DNA from: Chanos chanos
Taxonomy: Eukaryota > Chordata > Actinopteri > Gonorynchiformes > Chanidae
Direction of reading: 5' to 3'
Assembly (NCBI RefSeq): GCF_902362185.1
Contig: NC_044495.1
Location: 14,100,711 to 14,164,710 of the forward strand
DNA: 64,000 nt
Position 1 is the stretch's first letter. Each line of letters starts with the position of its first letter. Positions 1-13,900 of the stretch are shown one piece after another. The translations under genes were made by a program, and so were the position numbers. The notes beneath the pieces are model-generated. The model ran no database searches. It was not told the origin of the DNA and was given only the letters and a program-made list of their open reading frames with translations.

Positions 1-1618
1 AAACAGACATTATGGTTTTGGTATACAGGTCCCCCACACGCATACAAGAACTGTCACACATACCTACAGATGCTGGGTCATGGTAAAACCTACTTTTGGT
101 TGACCTATGTCTAAAGATGAAAGATTTTTTGATATTAAAGTACATTGTAAACATGGGGGAACTTTGTGAGGGGATTTTTTTTTTCATCCCTGAAAATGAA
201 TAATTATTAAGCTAAAAATTATGCCACGCGCCACAGTTCTGTCCGCGTTTACTTAACATACTCTGTCGGACAATGTAAAGAAACAATACCGGACAATTTG
301 GCATCCATTATTACTTGAAAATGTCATATCAACCAGTTACATATACATCTTAAACACTCAAGCTTAAGACAGCCATAAAAAGAACAGAGGAAAGAGGATA
401 TTTCTTTCTTTGAGGGGGTGTGCTTATTTGCTTTTGTTTCTTTCATGCTGCGTCTGCCCTGTTTGCCATGATTTGCAGCATAACCTCTAAACTCAAGCAC
501 ATTGCCTTAGCCGACTCCTCGCACCAGCCGTAAACTTTGGGGAGAGTCAGTGGCTCAATAAAAATCAGGCTTATTGACTAAATGTGATTAGAAGCTCAGC
601 AATGTTCACACAAATGGTTATAGATTGGAATCGGCTCGACAGGAAGAGCCTCTGGTAACCCAATCCCCCTCTTAAGGCGTGGAATGTAAATATTTGGTCG
701 TAATGTCGGTAAAAACAGAGATAAGATTTGGGTAAAACATGCTTTATTAATTTACAAGGAAACGTTAATGTCCACAAACCCCCTCCCTTCAGCCAGAAGA
801 TGACACTTTGAGGATTTCTAGCCAGCGTAAATGGTGTTGACTTACAGCTATTTGGGGTTTTTAGCGCTCAGGCTAATCAGGTTGACATTGATGGGATGGA
901 GGAAGACTCCGGCAGACGAGGGTAGTCTGGAGAAGAAGGAGCAGAGTCGGTCAGAGGCCAAGAGCACCTGGCCAGATCCCTCGAGACCAAGGCCTTGGAA
1001 AGAGGGGGAGGGGCCCGGAACTGTATGAGCTTTTATGACAAGCCAATAAGATTTGAGAGGTTTTGGAAAGTGAAGATTTTTATCGCATCTTCTCTCCTTT
1101 CTCGGAGAGTATGTATCTTGGGACTGTGTTAATGCTGTTAGCGGAGAAACCCTAGAGCCTAAACAGGGTTAGAGACAGGAACATGGATGATTACAAAGAG
1201 ATGAAAAAGTGCCCTGTTTTTGCTATACACGTACAAAGCTATTCACTGCAATACTGACGCAGAGCAGTATTCAAACACTGTCTTCAGCAAGAACTTCTCA
1301 AAGACTTTATTTCTGTTCTAAAGTTAATAAATAGTAGCATTTAAAAAACTAAATAACTAGCTTCTCCATAGACTGTGTGTACCAAATTTACAAATGCTGA
1401 TGTTTGCCTTCTTGGCATTTTGTTTGTAGGTTAGGCAAAATGTTAAATCTTAAACACCCTGCTCTCTTTAATTGACAACAATCATCTCTGAACAGGTGCT
1501 GTTTTTGTTTACACGATGTTCTGTTCCTTAACAAATGTAGTTCCTTAACCATGCTGTCTGACTTCATTTATCTAAATAATAACGTTAAATCATTTTGTCC
1601 TATATCCGGAAACTACAG
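1..1618 (+). other. DLST intron (upstream part)
   Basis: No exon is recognisable here. The preceding DLST exon, expected to encode the residues just before the conserved serine at the 1619 junction, is not in this stretch, so this is the 3' part of a long intron. Bases about 490-1030 are richer in CpG and less simple than the rest and could be a regulatory or conserved noncoding block. Short open frames here resemble no known protein. Confidence 0.6.
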
Positions 1619-4108
1619 CAACATCATGGAAATGAGAAAGGTGTACAAAGATGCTTTCCTGAAGAAACACGGTATCAAACTGGGCTTCATGTCAGCGTTT
1701 GTGAAGGCTGCTGCCTACGCTCTGACTGACCAACCCGCTGTCAACGCCGGTATGACTTTGTCCCCTTCAGTCTCATGCCAGTCTCATACGTTTTCATATG
1801 TCTCCACTTCAGAGTGAACAGAAAGCGAGTGAGCGCGGTTTAGCGGTTGGCTGCTCTGAGTCTAAACACGATTTACAGATTGTTTTTCCCCTACGTTTCC
1901 TTCTAAACTTCACTACCCCTGCTCTATATAGACAAGCCACAGTAAACTAGGCTTCATCTTAGCAGCGAGCCAACGTGTCTAAAATTGTTTTGTGGTTAGC
2001 CACACACAGCTTGTAGCTTCATTTCATTTTCTTTGCTTTGGACATACATGTAGTCTTTTTTTTTAATTTACCCCCATGCTACTTGTTTCAAGGTAGATTT
2101 AATGGCAGACAAGATCTAAATGGTTAGATATGTTCATGAGTACACACTGATTGCTGTTGTGTCTTCTCTCTCTACAGTCATTGATGATACAACCAAAGAA
2201 ATTGTGTACCGGGATTATGTTGATATTAGTGTGGCTGTAGCAACACCAAAGGTAAATCAACAGAGCTTGGTTGCCAGTGTTAATTGTATTTAGGAGAGAG
2301 AAAGGAATATATTATTGAATCTTTTTGATTATGAAAGATTATTGAGAATGACGTCAGATCTTGGACAACATACAGTCGTCTCATATGACGTAATGCCGTT
2401 GTGAAAACACAAACTGAACTAAAGCTAGTACTTAAAGGCTTAGACAGTGGTTCTGTAATACCAAAGTAGTCGTATTGAAATATGCTAACGTGTGTAACTC
2501 ACTTGTCCAAGACAGAGATACTAAATGGTAATATTCTGTGCCAACTGCTCTGTGCTTATACATACAGTGTCCTCACATGGAGCTGGATGTTAGCATCATT
2601 AACTGGCTTGAGTTTTAACACCTGTCGTTGAAGCTTTCTGTGATGACTTTTTTGGCTGCTCTTTTGACTTAAACACACACATCTTCCTCCCCCCCCCTCT
2701 CTGCTTCACACACACTCTTTCTCTCAGGGACTCGTGGTACCTGTGATCCGAGGAGTAGAGGGAATGAACTTTGCAGACATTGAGAAAACAATTAATGAAC
2801 TGGGAGAGAAGGTACTGCAGTCTACACTCATACTGGTTACACCGGAGCCTTTTGTTTTTCAGTAGTGTTTTTCATACAGAAGAGTAGAAGAGCTTAAGTT
2901 GGAGTGAAAAAGTTTGACTGTTGCTATTAAAAAAAAAATATCACTGTTGGAGCAAATAAGTGATAGCAAACATTACAGCTGTCAAATCAATTTTTTTTTC
3001 TTAACGTTACCCGTTGAATACGTGTGTATATGACAGCTAAGTAGACATCTAGTTTTTCTGAAATAAATTAGTGCAGTGACCCAAATAAATATTGTGGTTG
3101 TGTCATGGGCGAGACAGGTGTTTTTTTTTTTTTTTTAAAAAGGGTAGTGGCTTGTCCTTCTCTAGTTCTACTTGGCTAGCCTAGCAAGCAGGACATGCTG
3201 GTTTACGTACATGGTCTGAGTAGTTATTTTTGAATGAAGCTGCTACCATGTTAAAATTAGTAACTAGCACAAGCACAGGGCCGAGTTTCATAAATTCTCA
3301 GTGTAAAATTATTTTGTTCTGTGTGTTCCTGTTGATGGTTTGTGAAGTATCACCTTTGTCAAGCTATCTGGGTAAGGTAGTCATACTGCTTTAGAGCTGC
3401 AACTTCAAACTCATAAAACTCTTGTGTACAGCTGTACATTGTATGGGGTTTTTTGTCTTGTAAAATGTATGTAGGAGTTGTAATGGTGTGTTTTTCATAG
3501 TGTATGTGCTGTTTGTCGTGTACAGGCCCGTAAGAATGAGCTAGCTGTTGAAGACATGGATGGAGGAACGTTCACCATCAGTAATGGAGGAGTGTTTGGA
3601 TCCTTGTTCGGGACACCCATCATTAACCCTCCTCAGTCTGCCATTCTGGGCATGCATGGTGTCTTTGACAGGCCTGTGGCGGTCGGGGGCAAGGTGAGCT
3701 GGTTCTGTGTCCTGTCATGTAGGATGTGAGAAAATGTCAAAAATGTGTGTTTGTTGGATGTCAGTTTGTATGCAGGGTGGAAAAGAAACTGCAAACTCTT
3801 ACTGCACTGAATGCTATTGGAAACATCTGAGCTTTCTGAACTCCTCACATCAAGCATTCACACTTGCATCTGACTCCTTTTCAAATACATCAGTCCATTC
3901 TCCTTTTCTGTCTCTTCCCATTCGTTCTTTTTTTTTTTTCCATCCCTCACTGTCTTCCCTTCTTCTCCCTCAGGTTGAGATCAGGCCTATGATGTATGTG
4001 GCTCTGACGTACGACCACCGTTTAATTGACGGCAGAGAGGCGGTCACCTTCCTGCGTAAGATCAAATCTGTGGTGGAGGACCCCCGGGTTCTTCTGCTCG
4101 AAATGTGA
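1619..4108 (+). CDS. dlst: DLST, dihydrolipoamide succinyltransferase (E2 of 2-oxoglutarate dehydrogenase), C-terminal exons
   Basis: Five coding exons: 1619-1749, 2178-2251, 2728-2811, 3526-3693 and 3974-4108 (TGA stop). The gene begins left of the window. The product is the E2 core of the mitochondrial 2-oxoglutarate dehydrogenase complex, which transfers succinyl from lipoyl-lysine to CoA in the TCA cycle. The joined exons give the C-terminal catalytic domain almost residue for residue as in human DLST, including [18 protein letters not shown], the active-site signature [11 protein letters not shown] (His and Asp of HxxxDG) and the end DPRVLLLEM. Splice phases match at every junction; for example G+TC rebuilds the valine of NAVIDD. 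Only the last ~196 residues are present, and nothing looks broken. The lipoyl and subunit-binding domains must lie upstream. Confidence 0.97.
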
Positions 4109-4847
4109 GAGAGAGGGGAAAAGTCAAGTGCACTCTCAAATGGCCGCCTAACTCCCTGAGATGTACGAAAAACGTGATCCTGTTTTAAACACAATGGTTC
4201 TTAACCTTTCCCTTGTTGCTGTTGCAGATGGCTGAATTGGTTTACTAAGGAAAAAGTATTTCACTACTGAAATGATTTATTGACACGTGCAAAAAAAAAA
4301 AAAAAAAAAAAATGAGAGGGTGGGCCAAAGCTGAGTTGTGCACAGGCTGGTAATTCAAAAGACCTCTTGTTAAAAATATATTGTACAAAACGTTTGTTTT
4401 TTTTTGCAGGGCTGGGTGTTCAGTTGAACAGACTTTCTACTTAGCACAGGGCTGTCATTAAGTTCGTATGTGCTTATAGCCATTTTCCAAACTCAAGTAA
4501 TATGGATTAAAACTGTTCCAACTCCTTGTCCAGCTATTTGTTCTCTAAATGGCAAAAGTAAGCATAGTAGTAAGCAGTATATTGTATTTCATATTCTTCA
4601 TGTTAAAAAAAAAAAAGGGGTATTGGAAGTAGCTGCAATTTGTCACCAGATGAACAGAACAGAACCAGAAACACTATGTTCCAGAAACTCTGTCTTTTTT
4701 TGTATTCAATGTTATATGTACTCATAATGGCAGTATGTTCATGACATCTCTCTGAGGTCAGATTCACTGAACTCTTTAGGAACAAATTCCAGCAATGCTG
4801 AAATAAGCGGAACTATTTAAGGGGGGAAAAAAAACAAGATTTTAAAC

Positions 4848-4853
4848 AATAAA
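4848..4853 (+). terminator. DLST poly(A) signal
   Basis: AATAAA, immediately followed by a second overlapping copy, about 740 bases after the DLST stop. The intervening 3'UTR holds a 22-base A run (4291-4312), which is genomic and not a processed tail. Confidence 0.6.
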
Positions 4854-4859
4854 ATAAAC

Positions 4860-7710
4860 AAATATTGTGTGTTGCATCTGTCTGAGTATTTTCTCAAGAT
4901 ATAAGGTTCTTAAACACAATGCTTATGTGAAATCCAACACTTCTGACTTCTTTTTGGATAACTTGTATTTAGCATGTTTTTAGTAAGACAGGCCGAGTTA
5001 TTTATTAGTTAAAAATGCTATTGTGGGGCATAAAACTTATCGGCAGGTAGGTAATTCTATACTGAAAAAACCTGGTGGAAGCACTTTTGGCTGCCATTAG
5101 ATGTCAACATTAGACCATTCTTCTCTCCAAAGCTTAAATCTCTGGCAGGTTTCTCATTGTTGGAGTTCACTCAAGTCATGAACAGTATAAAGTGAGATGA
5201 GTTCACACAAGGACACACAGTCTGTGCAGCTACAGCAGTGCTGCCTTGGCATTGTGCGTAGGTTAATGTGATGTTTGCAGGTCAGAGCTATAGCATGCTT
5301 GAGACATTAGTATTTCATTGTGACAAATATTCGCCGAAGGCAGTGACTCTATGAAGTCCCCATAACCCCTTGATCAACATCTTTCTTATTTTGTCAGGCG
5401 GTTAACAAACTTGTCATGGCGATGCCATGTGAATTACATTTAATGATCATTGTCACTGCCAAACAATAGTCAAGACCTTTCAAGCAACCTTTCGTAGATC
5501 CCCTGTCTGATTTTTGCACTTCCAGATGATGTGACAGCACCAACTGTGAGAAGGTTTGAGGTTTGCACACAATTGAGTTTTCTTTACTTTCAAATGTGCT
5601 ACCTGGCAGTGGAAGCAACTTCTGTGAAATCATATGAATCACTACGGTTGAACACAGGTTGGGGCCAATAAACTTGGTGTATCATTCTGAAGGTCACTGG
5701 TTACAGTGGTTAAATGAGAACTAATTGAGGATTTCAGAAAGAGAAGTAAAGTCACTATTGCTACTATATATTCGTTTTTTAGGTCATCAGTTTAGCTAGG
5801 GGACACAACACAAAATGTGTAATACAACTTATTTCTGAATATCTGAGCAATAGTAGTTTCCTCCACGTCTACTTAAAGTATCTGAACAGAGTCCATCTAA
5901 ATGCATATTTAATTGGATTTTGGAGATCATATCTTGATAAATGTCTTGGGTTTCTGAAAATACCTTTAAAGTAATACACTGGTGTGGGATGTTGTGTAAA
6001 GATTTGTGCTCAGTGCTAATGAAGGCAATTACTGATTATTTTTCACGAATATCATTAATCAAAGGCAGAGGAACATTTAGTTGAATGATCTACCTAACGC
6101 CCAAAAAGCAAGAAGAAAAACATCCTTTCATTGCTTCGCATAGGATTAAGTTTCTCATCAACGATGTTTCGCTCTTTACCACAATTTTTTTTTGTTTTTG
6201 AAAAAAGACTTTCAAAAGCAGCACTTGCACTGTGGTTAATTGCAGAGCATCAAGAGGCCTATCAGTTCTGCCTAATGAGAAACCAAAGCCACAGTGGATT
6301 TCTTTGAAACTAGTAGCCCATCCCTGTCTTGAGAAGCAAGACAGGATGTGGTGGCTGAGCTACTTACTAGTCCAGCTTCATGCGGAGATAGTCTTGGGAC
6401 AGTAATAACTGGCTCTTCCCACGCTTCCTCCTAAGTCATTTACACATGCTCAAGCACTTTCAGGTGCTCCTTTAAAACTCCTCCAGCTAATGACTCAAAG
6501 CAAAGGGAACAAATGTATTCTTGTAATGTAAAAGTAAATCATCTTTACTATTTCTGGAAAGCTCTGACACAAAACAAAGTGCAGTGATGACAGTAATATA
6601 AAATGGTGAACAATAAAATGTTTCTCTAAGTACTGGTCCTAAGTGATGCTCATTGTGGACTCCCTCTCTCTTTTTTTTTTTATGGCTATTTTACAGCATC
6701 AGTTTTATACAGTGTTTTTTCCCCCCTGTTCTTTTTTCCATCCTTCATTTGTTTGCAGTTACGTAATCGTTCTGCTCCGACTAGCTGTCAGGATGGTACA
6801 TTATGAGAACAATTATGTGATGCCCCCCTCCAGCTCAGGATGAAGTGTGATGAAGAGATGACATACTGAAACACTATACGTAAAACTGTCTGAATGTTAC
6901 CTTGCAGAGTGAGGTGATTTTTTTTTTCTTTCGCTGTCGACTCAGGAAACTGTACTGTCTATGAAGAAACACCAAGAAGTCTCCATTTCTCTTGTGGTCT
7001 CAGAAACTTGAAAAACCCCTGACTACTGCTGTTAGCAATTCTGATGCGGCGCCTATAAAGGAACGTGTGACACAAGCAAGATCCAGAGAATTTAAAGAAG
7101 TTTTGGTTATTTTATTGGACTCTATATGAAGTTTCAGACATAATAAATAATAGCACAACTTCAAAATGTTGATGCCTAGTCAACGTTTATCAAAACTGGG
7201 GAGACGTTGTTGATCATGCATAGCAATAAGGGCCAAACTCAGGGTTTTACAGTAGGCTAATATTGCATTTTACTTCAACAGGGGACATTATTAGTCACAG
7301 TGGAAGTGTGATTACTGCATTAGATGTGAAGACGCTAATGAACTCCAAGGAAGTCTTGAAAAGATTACATTACATTAAACACCATGGAAATGACTGGAGG
7401 ACACATGATGGTATAAACTCTCCATAAATTCTCCCTTCAGTTGAATGGGGAATATGAGTTTGTGGAGACATCATTCTTATAAGTTTTGGCTGACAAGGTG
7501 CATGGTGCTTAAATGGGCTGATGGGCTTGTTTTTCTGCACACAGATGTTACATGCCTCGTAGACAAGCTGACTCAGGACCAGTTATCACAGTTTCACAAC
7601 AAATTAGACTTGAGTCTCTGCAGGCCGGAATTGGGGCCATACATACATTAGTTGGCATCACCACACTCACAAACACCACTGGTCAGTTTAATCCATCCTT
7701 GACCCCAACC
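4860..7710. other. Intergenic region between DLST and RPS6KL1 (converging 3' ends)
   Basis: AT-rich sequence without a recognisable gene, tRNA or transposon. All open frames are under 85 codons, with no family resemblance. It contains an imperfect hairpin at 6319-6349 (8-bp perfect stem at 6323-6345). The two flanking genes converge here. Confidence 0.6.
6323..6345. repeat. Short inverted repeat (hairpin)
   Basis: cctgtctt - 7-base loop - aagacagg. The stem extends outwards to about 11 bp with one bulged C (catcc/ggatg). It lies in otherwise featureless intergenic DNA; no function can be assigned. Confidence 0.5.
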
Positions 7711-7715
7711 CTAAC

Positions 7716-7721
7716 TTTATT
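7716..7721 (-). terminator. RPS6KL1 candidate poly(A) signal
   Basis: TTTATT on the plus strand (AATAAA on the minus strand), about 255 bases past the RPS6KL1 stop codon. Confidence 0.45.
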
Positions 7722-7974
7722 CTGAAGTAAAATGTGATGTGGTAATGCCAAATGATGTGTAAAATGCCCAGGTGGTTAGGTAACACCTTTACTCCAGACT
7801 GCATAACATCTTCTTGCAAAAACCTTATGCGGTCACTTATTGTTTTGACCACTAGGATGTAGCAGTACACTGTATAGACCACTTTTAAAATCACTACAGG
7901 GTGCTGTTTAAATCATTGAACATCTGACAAAGATTTGCCCGTTCAGTTCTTGCTCTCGTACCCGGCTGTGTCTA

Positions 7975-10900
7975 CTAACTGCCCAGTGTGTGCCATGGAA
8001 CTGAGTTGAAAAATGGGTGACACTTAATGTCACTCACGCCACCCCCTCCTGAGCCCAGACGATAGCCAGCATCGAACTGAAGAAGCTGTGGAGCAAAATA
8101 ACCAAAGCATTCATTTACTCGTTTCTGCATAATTATAGCAACAGCAGATTATGCATAACAACTGACTTACAAAAGTTTTAGTTTATCTAGTTTTGATATG
8201 AATCACATATAAACTGAGACAACATGAAACAATATGAATGTAGGTGCTTAAATGCATACATTTCCAAATCGTAAAGTGGTTTGAAGAACCGCAGGTACAT
8301 TACCCAGCGAGTTTACCTCGGTAAGCAAGGAGGCAGCGGCTGTGCTGAGGTGGTCTGGGATGAGCAGCTGTGTGTGAGGATGAACTCCTGTAGGGTGGCA
8401 CTGCCAAAGGGGCTGAAGCACACAGAGTACCGCACAGTGTTAGTGTATAGTAGGAATGGAAAGCCTCCTCTTAAAGAGCTGAGGGTACACAAACTGCTGC
8501 CAGTTGAAATGAAATATAGACCATGCGGTTTACAGACTTCATAGTATTTTCTGTAAGTATTTTAAAAAAGAAATATATGGAAAAATATATAAAAAGTAAT
8601 ATTTGAAATTTAGAAAAAAAAAAAATCAAACTGTTTCCTCAAAACCTCTTGGACACCCATTTTAATGCTTATCTCAGACTAAAAGGACACTAGAAAGCTT
8701 GTGCTCACCATTCCAGTAAGAAGCTCAAACAACAGTGCCCCCAGACTCCACCAATCACAAGCCTCTGTGATTTTTGCCACACCTCCTATTTCTGTTGGCA
8801 GTACACACATAATTTTATCAGGGGAATCTCACCTTATCTGAAGTGGTTCTCACCCATATAAAATCTGATTGCAGATACACAACTGTAGATAGCAGCACAT
8901 TTTAAAACATGTTGTGATTTATAGGTACTCCAATAATTATGATACAAGTCTGTCATTTAAAGAAACAGGCCTGATAGTGCACTGTAAAATATACTGTACA
9001 TATATGTAATACCTCCTTTTCATTTTACAACACTAGATGGCATTATTGCAAAACAGATCCATTGTTTTTTAAGCACGTATGATCTGCTTACCTGGAGCAC
9101 AGTACATTTGTTCCATAGCTTTTGGGCTTATCTCCCTTTGAACTTCACTCCACTGTCCAAAGTAAGTTAGACACACTTTTCCTGCTCAAAACACAACACT
9201 TTAAATTAGGAAAGTGACACATAAGATCAGTCTGCGATAAACATACTGAAATAATGCAAGATAACAGAGTAAGCCTTTGACAATGCACAGCATGACCACA
9301 ATGTTTCCTTTAATTTCACAAAATGTAGATCTACTTTTAGAAAGTCAGTTGAGTATTGACTCATATTTGTACTTAGTGTATTATGTTTTGTATAGCTGGT
9401 ACTTTTACAACATAATTTTAGTTTCAAGTGTATCAGAGGAAACCCACCATTGCTATTAAGTAGGATGTTCTTAGGGTTGAGGTCTTGGCACACAATGCCT
9501 TGCTCATGAAGACTTTCCAGTGCCAGGAGAACCTGAGCACCCCACAGACGGACCTGATCCTCTGGGAGACCCCATCTACCCTGTTTTGATCTGGTGCTGC
9601 GACGCTTGGCCTTAAACTGTGGCAGGTGGCACCAACCATCTATCTCTATTAGCGGCTCCAAATCAGGCTGCTGTGACCCACTCTCATCCTGGCGGGAAGC
9701 TTTACCATTGGGAGAGAGTGAGTCTCCCTCAGGGCCTTTTCCCAGAGGACCTAGCATCTCCCAACTCTCATCCTCAAACTCCTTTCTGATCTCTTTTACT
9801 GCATTCCTGCTTGCACTCCTCTCTTTTAAAGTCATACCTTTGAAGTCTAAAGAGATGCCCTCTTCTTTTGGATGCTGGCTTTTTTTCAGGCTGGGATATG
9901 GTTGAGAATTTCCTGAGCACAATTCAGTTAAAATCTGCGTTCTTTCGGGTTTTTCCATAGTTTCTAATTTCGTGCTGGAGTTTTCTAACCTTTGCCAACT
10001 GGGAATCAGCTCTGACGCAGCATTTAGTGGCAAACCTGTTCCTGTTGTGTCTCCAGTTTGCCAGTTACTGGTATGAGCTGGCTCTTTTCTGTCCTGGCTT
10101 TGGTTCTGTAGGGGAAATTGCAGCGTATCGGAAACAATGTGGATCCTCTGAGAATGGATGCTGACAGTGTTACTGCCGCTGGTTTGGGAGAGTGTGCCAT
10201 GCAGAGAGCTTGGAGTGATTTGAGGTATGCTATCACCTTCCTGAACCTGAGAGCTTGACCCTGCTAGGGTCAAATTCCCACAATCCTGGGCTAAACCAGC
10301 AACATTCAAAGCCATGTCGAAATCCAGGCTAGAATTTATCCGTTCAATGCGAACATCATTTCCTAAGAGATCTGAGGTGACACTAAGAGAATCCCGGGTG
10401 TCTACAAGAACACACGGATGAATAGGAAGTGGAATATTTTCCTGAGAACAAGGTTGAGGAGACAGACCATTGGCTGGTTTGGTGAAGGAGTGGACATCAT
10501 CTGTGTTCACTGTAAAAGAGAAAGTGCAGTCTTGTGCCTGGATGTTTGACCCTTCCAACCTGGAATTCTGCAAGCAACCTGTTTCCTCACAATAGGAGTG
10601 CGTCCGACAGTTTTCCAGCTGATGCTGAGCCTCGTTCCAAGATACAAAGGAGTCCATAACTGGGCTTTCTGGGCTTTCCCTCTCCAGAGTTATGGCCATC
10701 CTAGAGTTCCCTTTACCATTCTGAAGGCATTCGTGACTGATGGCAGGGGTAGTGTAGCTGTTCTTCATCTGAAACTTACGCTGGTTGGGACTCAAACATT
10801 CAGGATGTTCCCTTACTGCTGCAGTCCTGACCTTGTGAAGTTTTGAAAAAAGTCTTCCTCCTGTAAAATGGCAAGGAATGAGCATGCTATATTTCAGATA

Positions 10901-13900
10901 TTTGAATCCGTTTTTACCATACACATCATGCTCAGAGATCAAAAAAGGTCCCAGCAGAATTGTACAAATTACTAACCATTAACCTTATACACCTCTATAA
11001 ACCATCATATGTTAGGGCATAAACCTAACAAAACAGAGAAATGAAAAATGGTTAGGCTATATTCAAATCATTCCACTTTTATGGATATGGTATAATGGTA
11101 GTGCTGTTTGTCTTTTAAAATATGATATTTGAGCACAGCACTGTATGGTACATTGAGCAAGGGGGAGCACAGATGAGATTCAAATTTATTATATCAAGTG
11201 GCTGAGATGCTCCAGTACCCATTACAGCAAATCAGTACCAGCTGCGGCTGGGTCTCCTGACAGCTCTCAGACCAACAGTGGTGGAGGTCTGGCTGCCTAT
11301 ATCAGTGTTAGGGCTGTTATATTACACACCACGTTTTATAGCTGTGTTTTACAAAGCATTCTTTGCTTACCGGTCACATGTTCCAGGTGGAGGTACACGG
11401 CATCTTCACTGACATAGTATCTCAGTAGTTTCATCATGAAGGGAACTCCCTGAGGTATGATGGTTGGATGGTCCCGACTCACTCCACTGGACTTGGGCAA
11501 ACTCTGGTCAGGAAAATTAAAAAACAAATTCCTGCATTTGTCCCGCCACCCATGCAACTGTTCAGTGTCCCAAACTTAGCCCTAGAACCAATTTTGCACT
11601 GTGTGAAATCATCCATAATGAAACAAATTAGTATAAAATGAGTGGTGAAGGTGTTTCTGCATATTAGCACAGGTCACAAGAAAAAACACAGAAAAAAAAA
11701 AAAACATGTTGAATCGCAGTAACATTGGTTCCATGCTTATTCACCACTTTAGTGTGACCAAAAGACACCACTGATTTCAGCAGTGAGGTGAAATCTCTAA
11801 TTTAGCAAAGCTCTAATCATGTCTCACAACTGTATCCCTGAGTAATTTCTGTTAACCATTTCCAACAGTTCACGGATTAATGAAAATATCTGTCTGTGTT
11901 ATAATGAAGACACAGTGTATGCAAAAACAATTCTAACAATTCCGTCCTGTATGAAAATAAACAAAATTACCTATATAGCATACAACAACAAAAAAAATCT
12001 ATAACATCTCACTTCTGCACATAAAGTCCTGGACTATTCAAGATCATCTCCAGTATGAGACGTCTCCGGTTTCTGTAACCTGAGGTGTAGTTGTAGAGGT
12101 ATGGGAAAGGAGCTTTTAGTTGAATCAATCCATGAATGATCCACAGGGATGAGCAGAGACATTAAAGTATTCCCATGAACGTTAACTACGGATTTCCCGT
12201 CTGAGATCGAGAAAACGAAATACGCGAAGTACTTGGGGCACACCTTTTGGGCTGGGCATCCAACCTTTCAGTCCGAATTGTAGCATTAGTGCAGAACTGT
12301 TGGCTGAATGCTTACCTTGACCACAAATGTCTCCTTGTTTATCAGACTCTGGACAATCAGAACCTAAGGAAACAAATAAAATAAATGTTTTAAATCTGGA
12401 CTGATGTATCATGGGTAGAGAGCTTACACTGGATGTGTTTGAAAAGGGAATGTAAAGAAAATGAACACATCTGTGTGGGTCTTCATGCTCTTAAAAGAGT
12501 TCCTACGTTGGATCTCATGATTTCTTATCTTTGAAACAGTATGTAACAATCTGAGTGAATTTTTCATAGCTGGGTTGTTACATCCAATTGGTGACTGGGC
12601 CTACAAGATTCAGTTCACCATAGGTTAAAAGAACTCGTTTAATGCAAAGGAAATTCGAAGATTACAGAGAATCACTCACAAAGATCATAACGTGTAACGT
12701 GAGGGAAAAACAGTAATTGTGAAACTAATGTGGAAATGATCAATGTGAAATCTTAACAACAGTATGAGCACCAGAGTTTGACTTCTGTTTACTGACAAAA
12801 GCATTCGCAAAAAAAAAAGTCTGTTTTCAAATGATATATCTGTGAGTTTCAGTCTCTGTGCACCTGGTATACAAAGAATAGCATCGCACTTAAACTATTG
12901 TGTACTAAATCACATGAGAATTGTTTCCTCACCTTGTCAATAATGCCTATGACTTTGCACATCCCCAGATCTTCCACTGGCGAGCTGAGGTTTCTGATTG
13001 GTCGAAATCTCAGGCTACTGTAACCCTGGTGACCAATCGCAATAGGATCAGTGCCACAGAACAAAGACAGCACAACCCTCTTAGTGATCTTCGTGTCTAT
13101 TCTATAACCTTAATGTAAGAGCCTATAAACGCCTTAATCTCACTCTGCTCTCTGGTAAAGTGCATACTGATATCTAGCCTGCTCTGTGACTCATGTCTTC
13201 AGAGGGAGAGATGGACATGTCAGACTGAATTTTCCGAAGAAGACTTTGATTCACGAATTACTATGACGAATTAAATGATGCAGATGGAATACAACAATTA
13301 CGCAAAAGCATAATGTAGAAGACTGAAAAAAGTGTATGACTCGGCTTCGGAGCGTGGCGAGGAATACCTTAAAATGTCATAGGTGAATCAGAGAGACAAA
13401 GTCAGTCATGTCTGTCTCAACATTAGACATCTGTGGAAAATGTTTGTTTATAGATTCAAAAGGAGGTGATTGTGTTTGCCAATACTGACACTTATTTGCA
13501 GTTGATATCACTGGTATAAACAGCTGCAGGGACTTTCTCCACTTGCAGTGTCAGTAAATACTGCAGTGTTGGTGGTAAATAGATCAGTAATAGTCCTTAG
13601 GGTTCAAATGAATCAGCAGTAATTGTTGCTGTAATATCACAAATGGGTAACACTTTACATTAAGGGTCGCAAAGGAATCAGTAATAGCTGAAATGAATCA
13701 GTAATAGTCATTGCCATGATTCAAATGATTCAGTAGTAGGTCAAATGAATCAGTAGTAATTGTTGCTGTGATAGTTCACATGAAGCAGTAACAGGTCAAA
13801 TTAGTCAGAGTCTTGGACCAACAAAAATAGTAACATCTACCATTGTAAAGGGTTTAACCTCTTATTTCAGGCTCTGAACACATACCCTGAACTGTGATGT

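Noticed and set aside
3707-3973. In-frame extension upstream of the last DLST exon
   Set aside because: Intronic: it follows the donor at 3694 and ends at the acceptor at 3973. Only 3974-4108 matches DLST.
4291-4312. A22 run after DLST, as a processed-gene tail
   Set aside because: DLST here has introns, and the run lies inside its 3'UTR before a genuine AATAAA, so it is a simple repeat.
8281-8544. 87-codon plus-strand open frame
   Set aside because: Antisense to RPS6KL1 exon 9 (8317-8412); no independent similarity.
9594-10846. Plus-strand open frames within 9277-10846
   Set aside because: Antisense to the large RPS6KL1 exon 6, which has a consistent frame, splice phases and family match.
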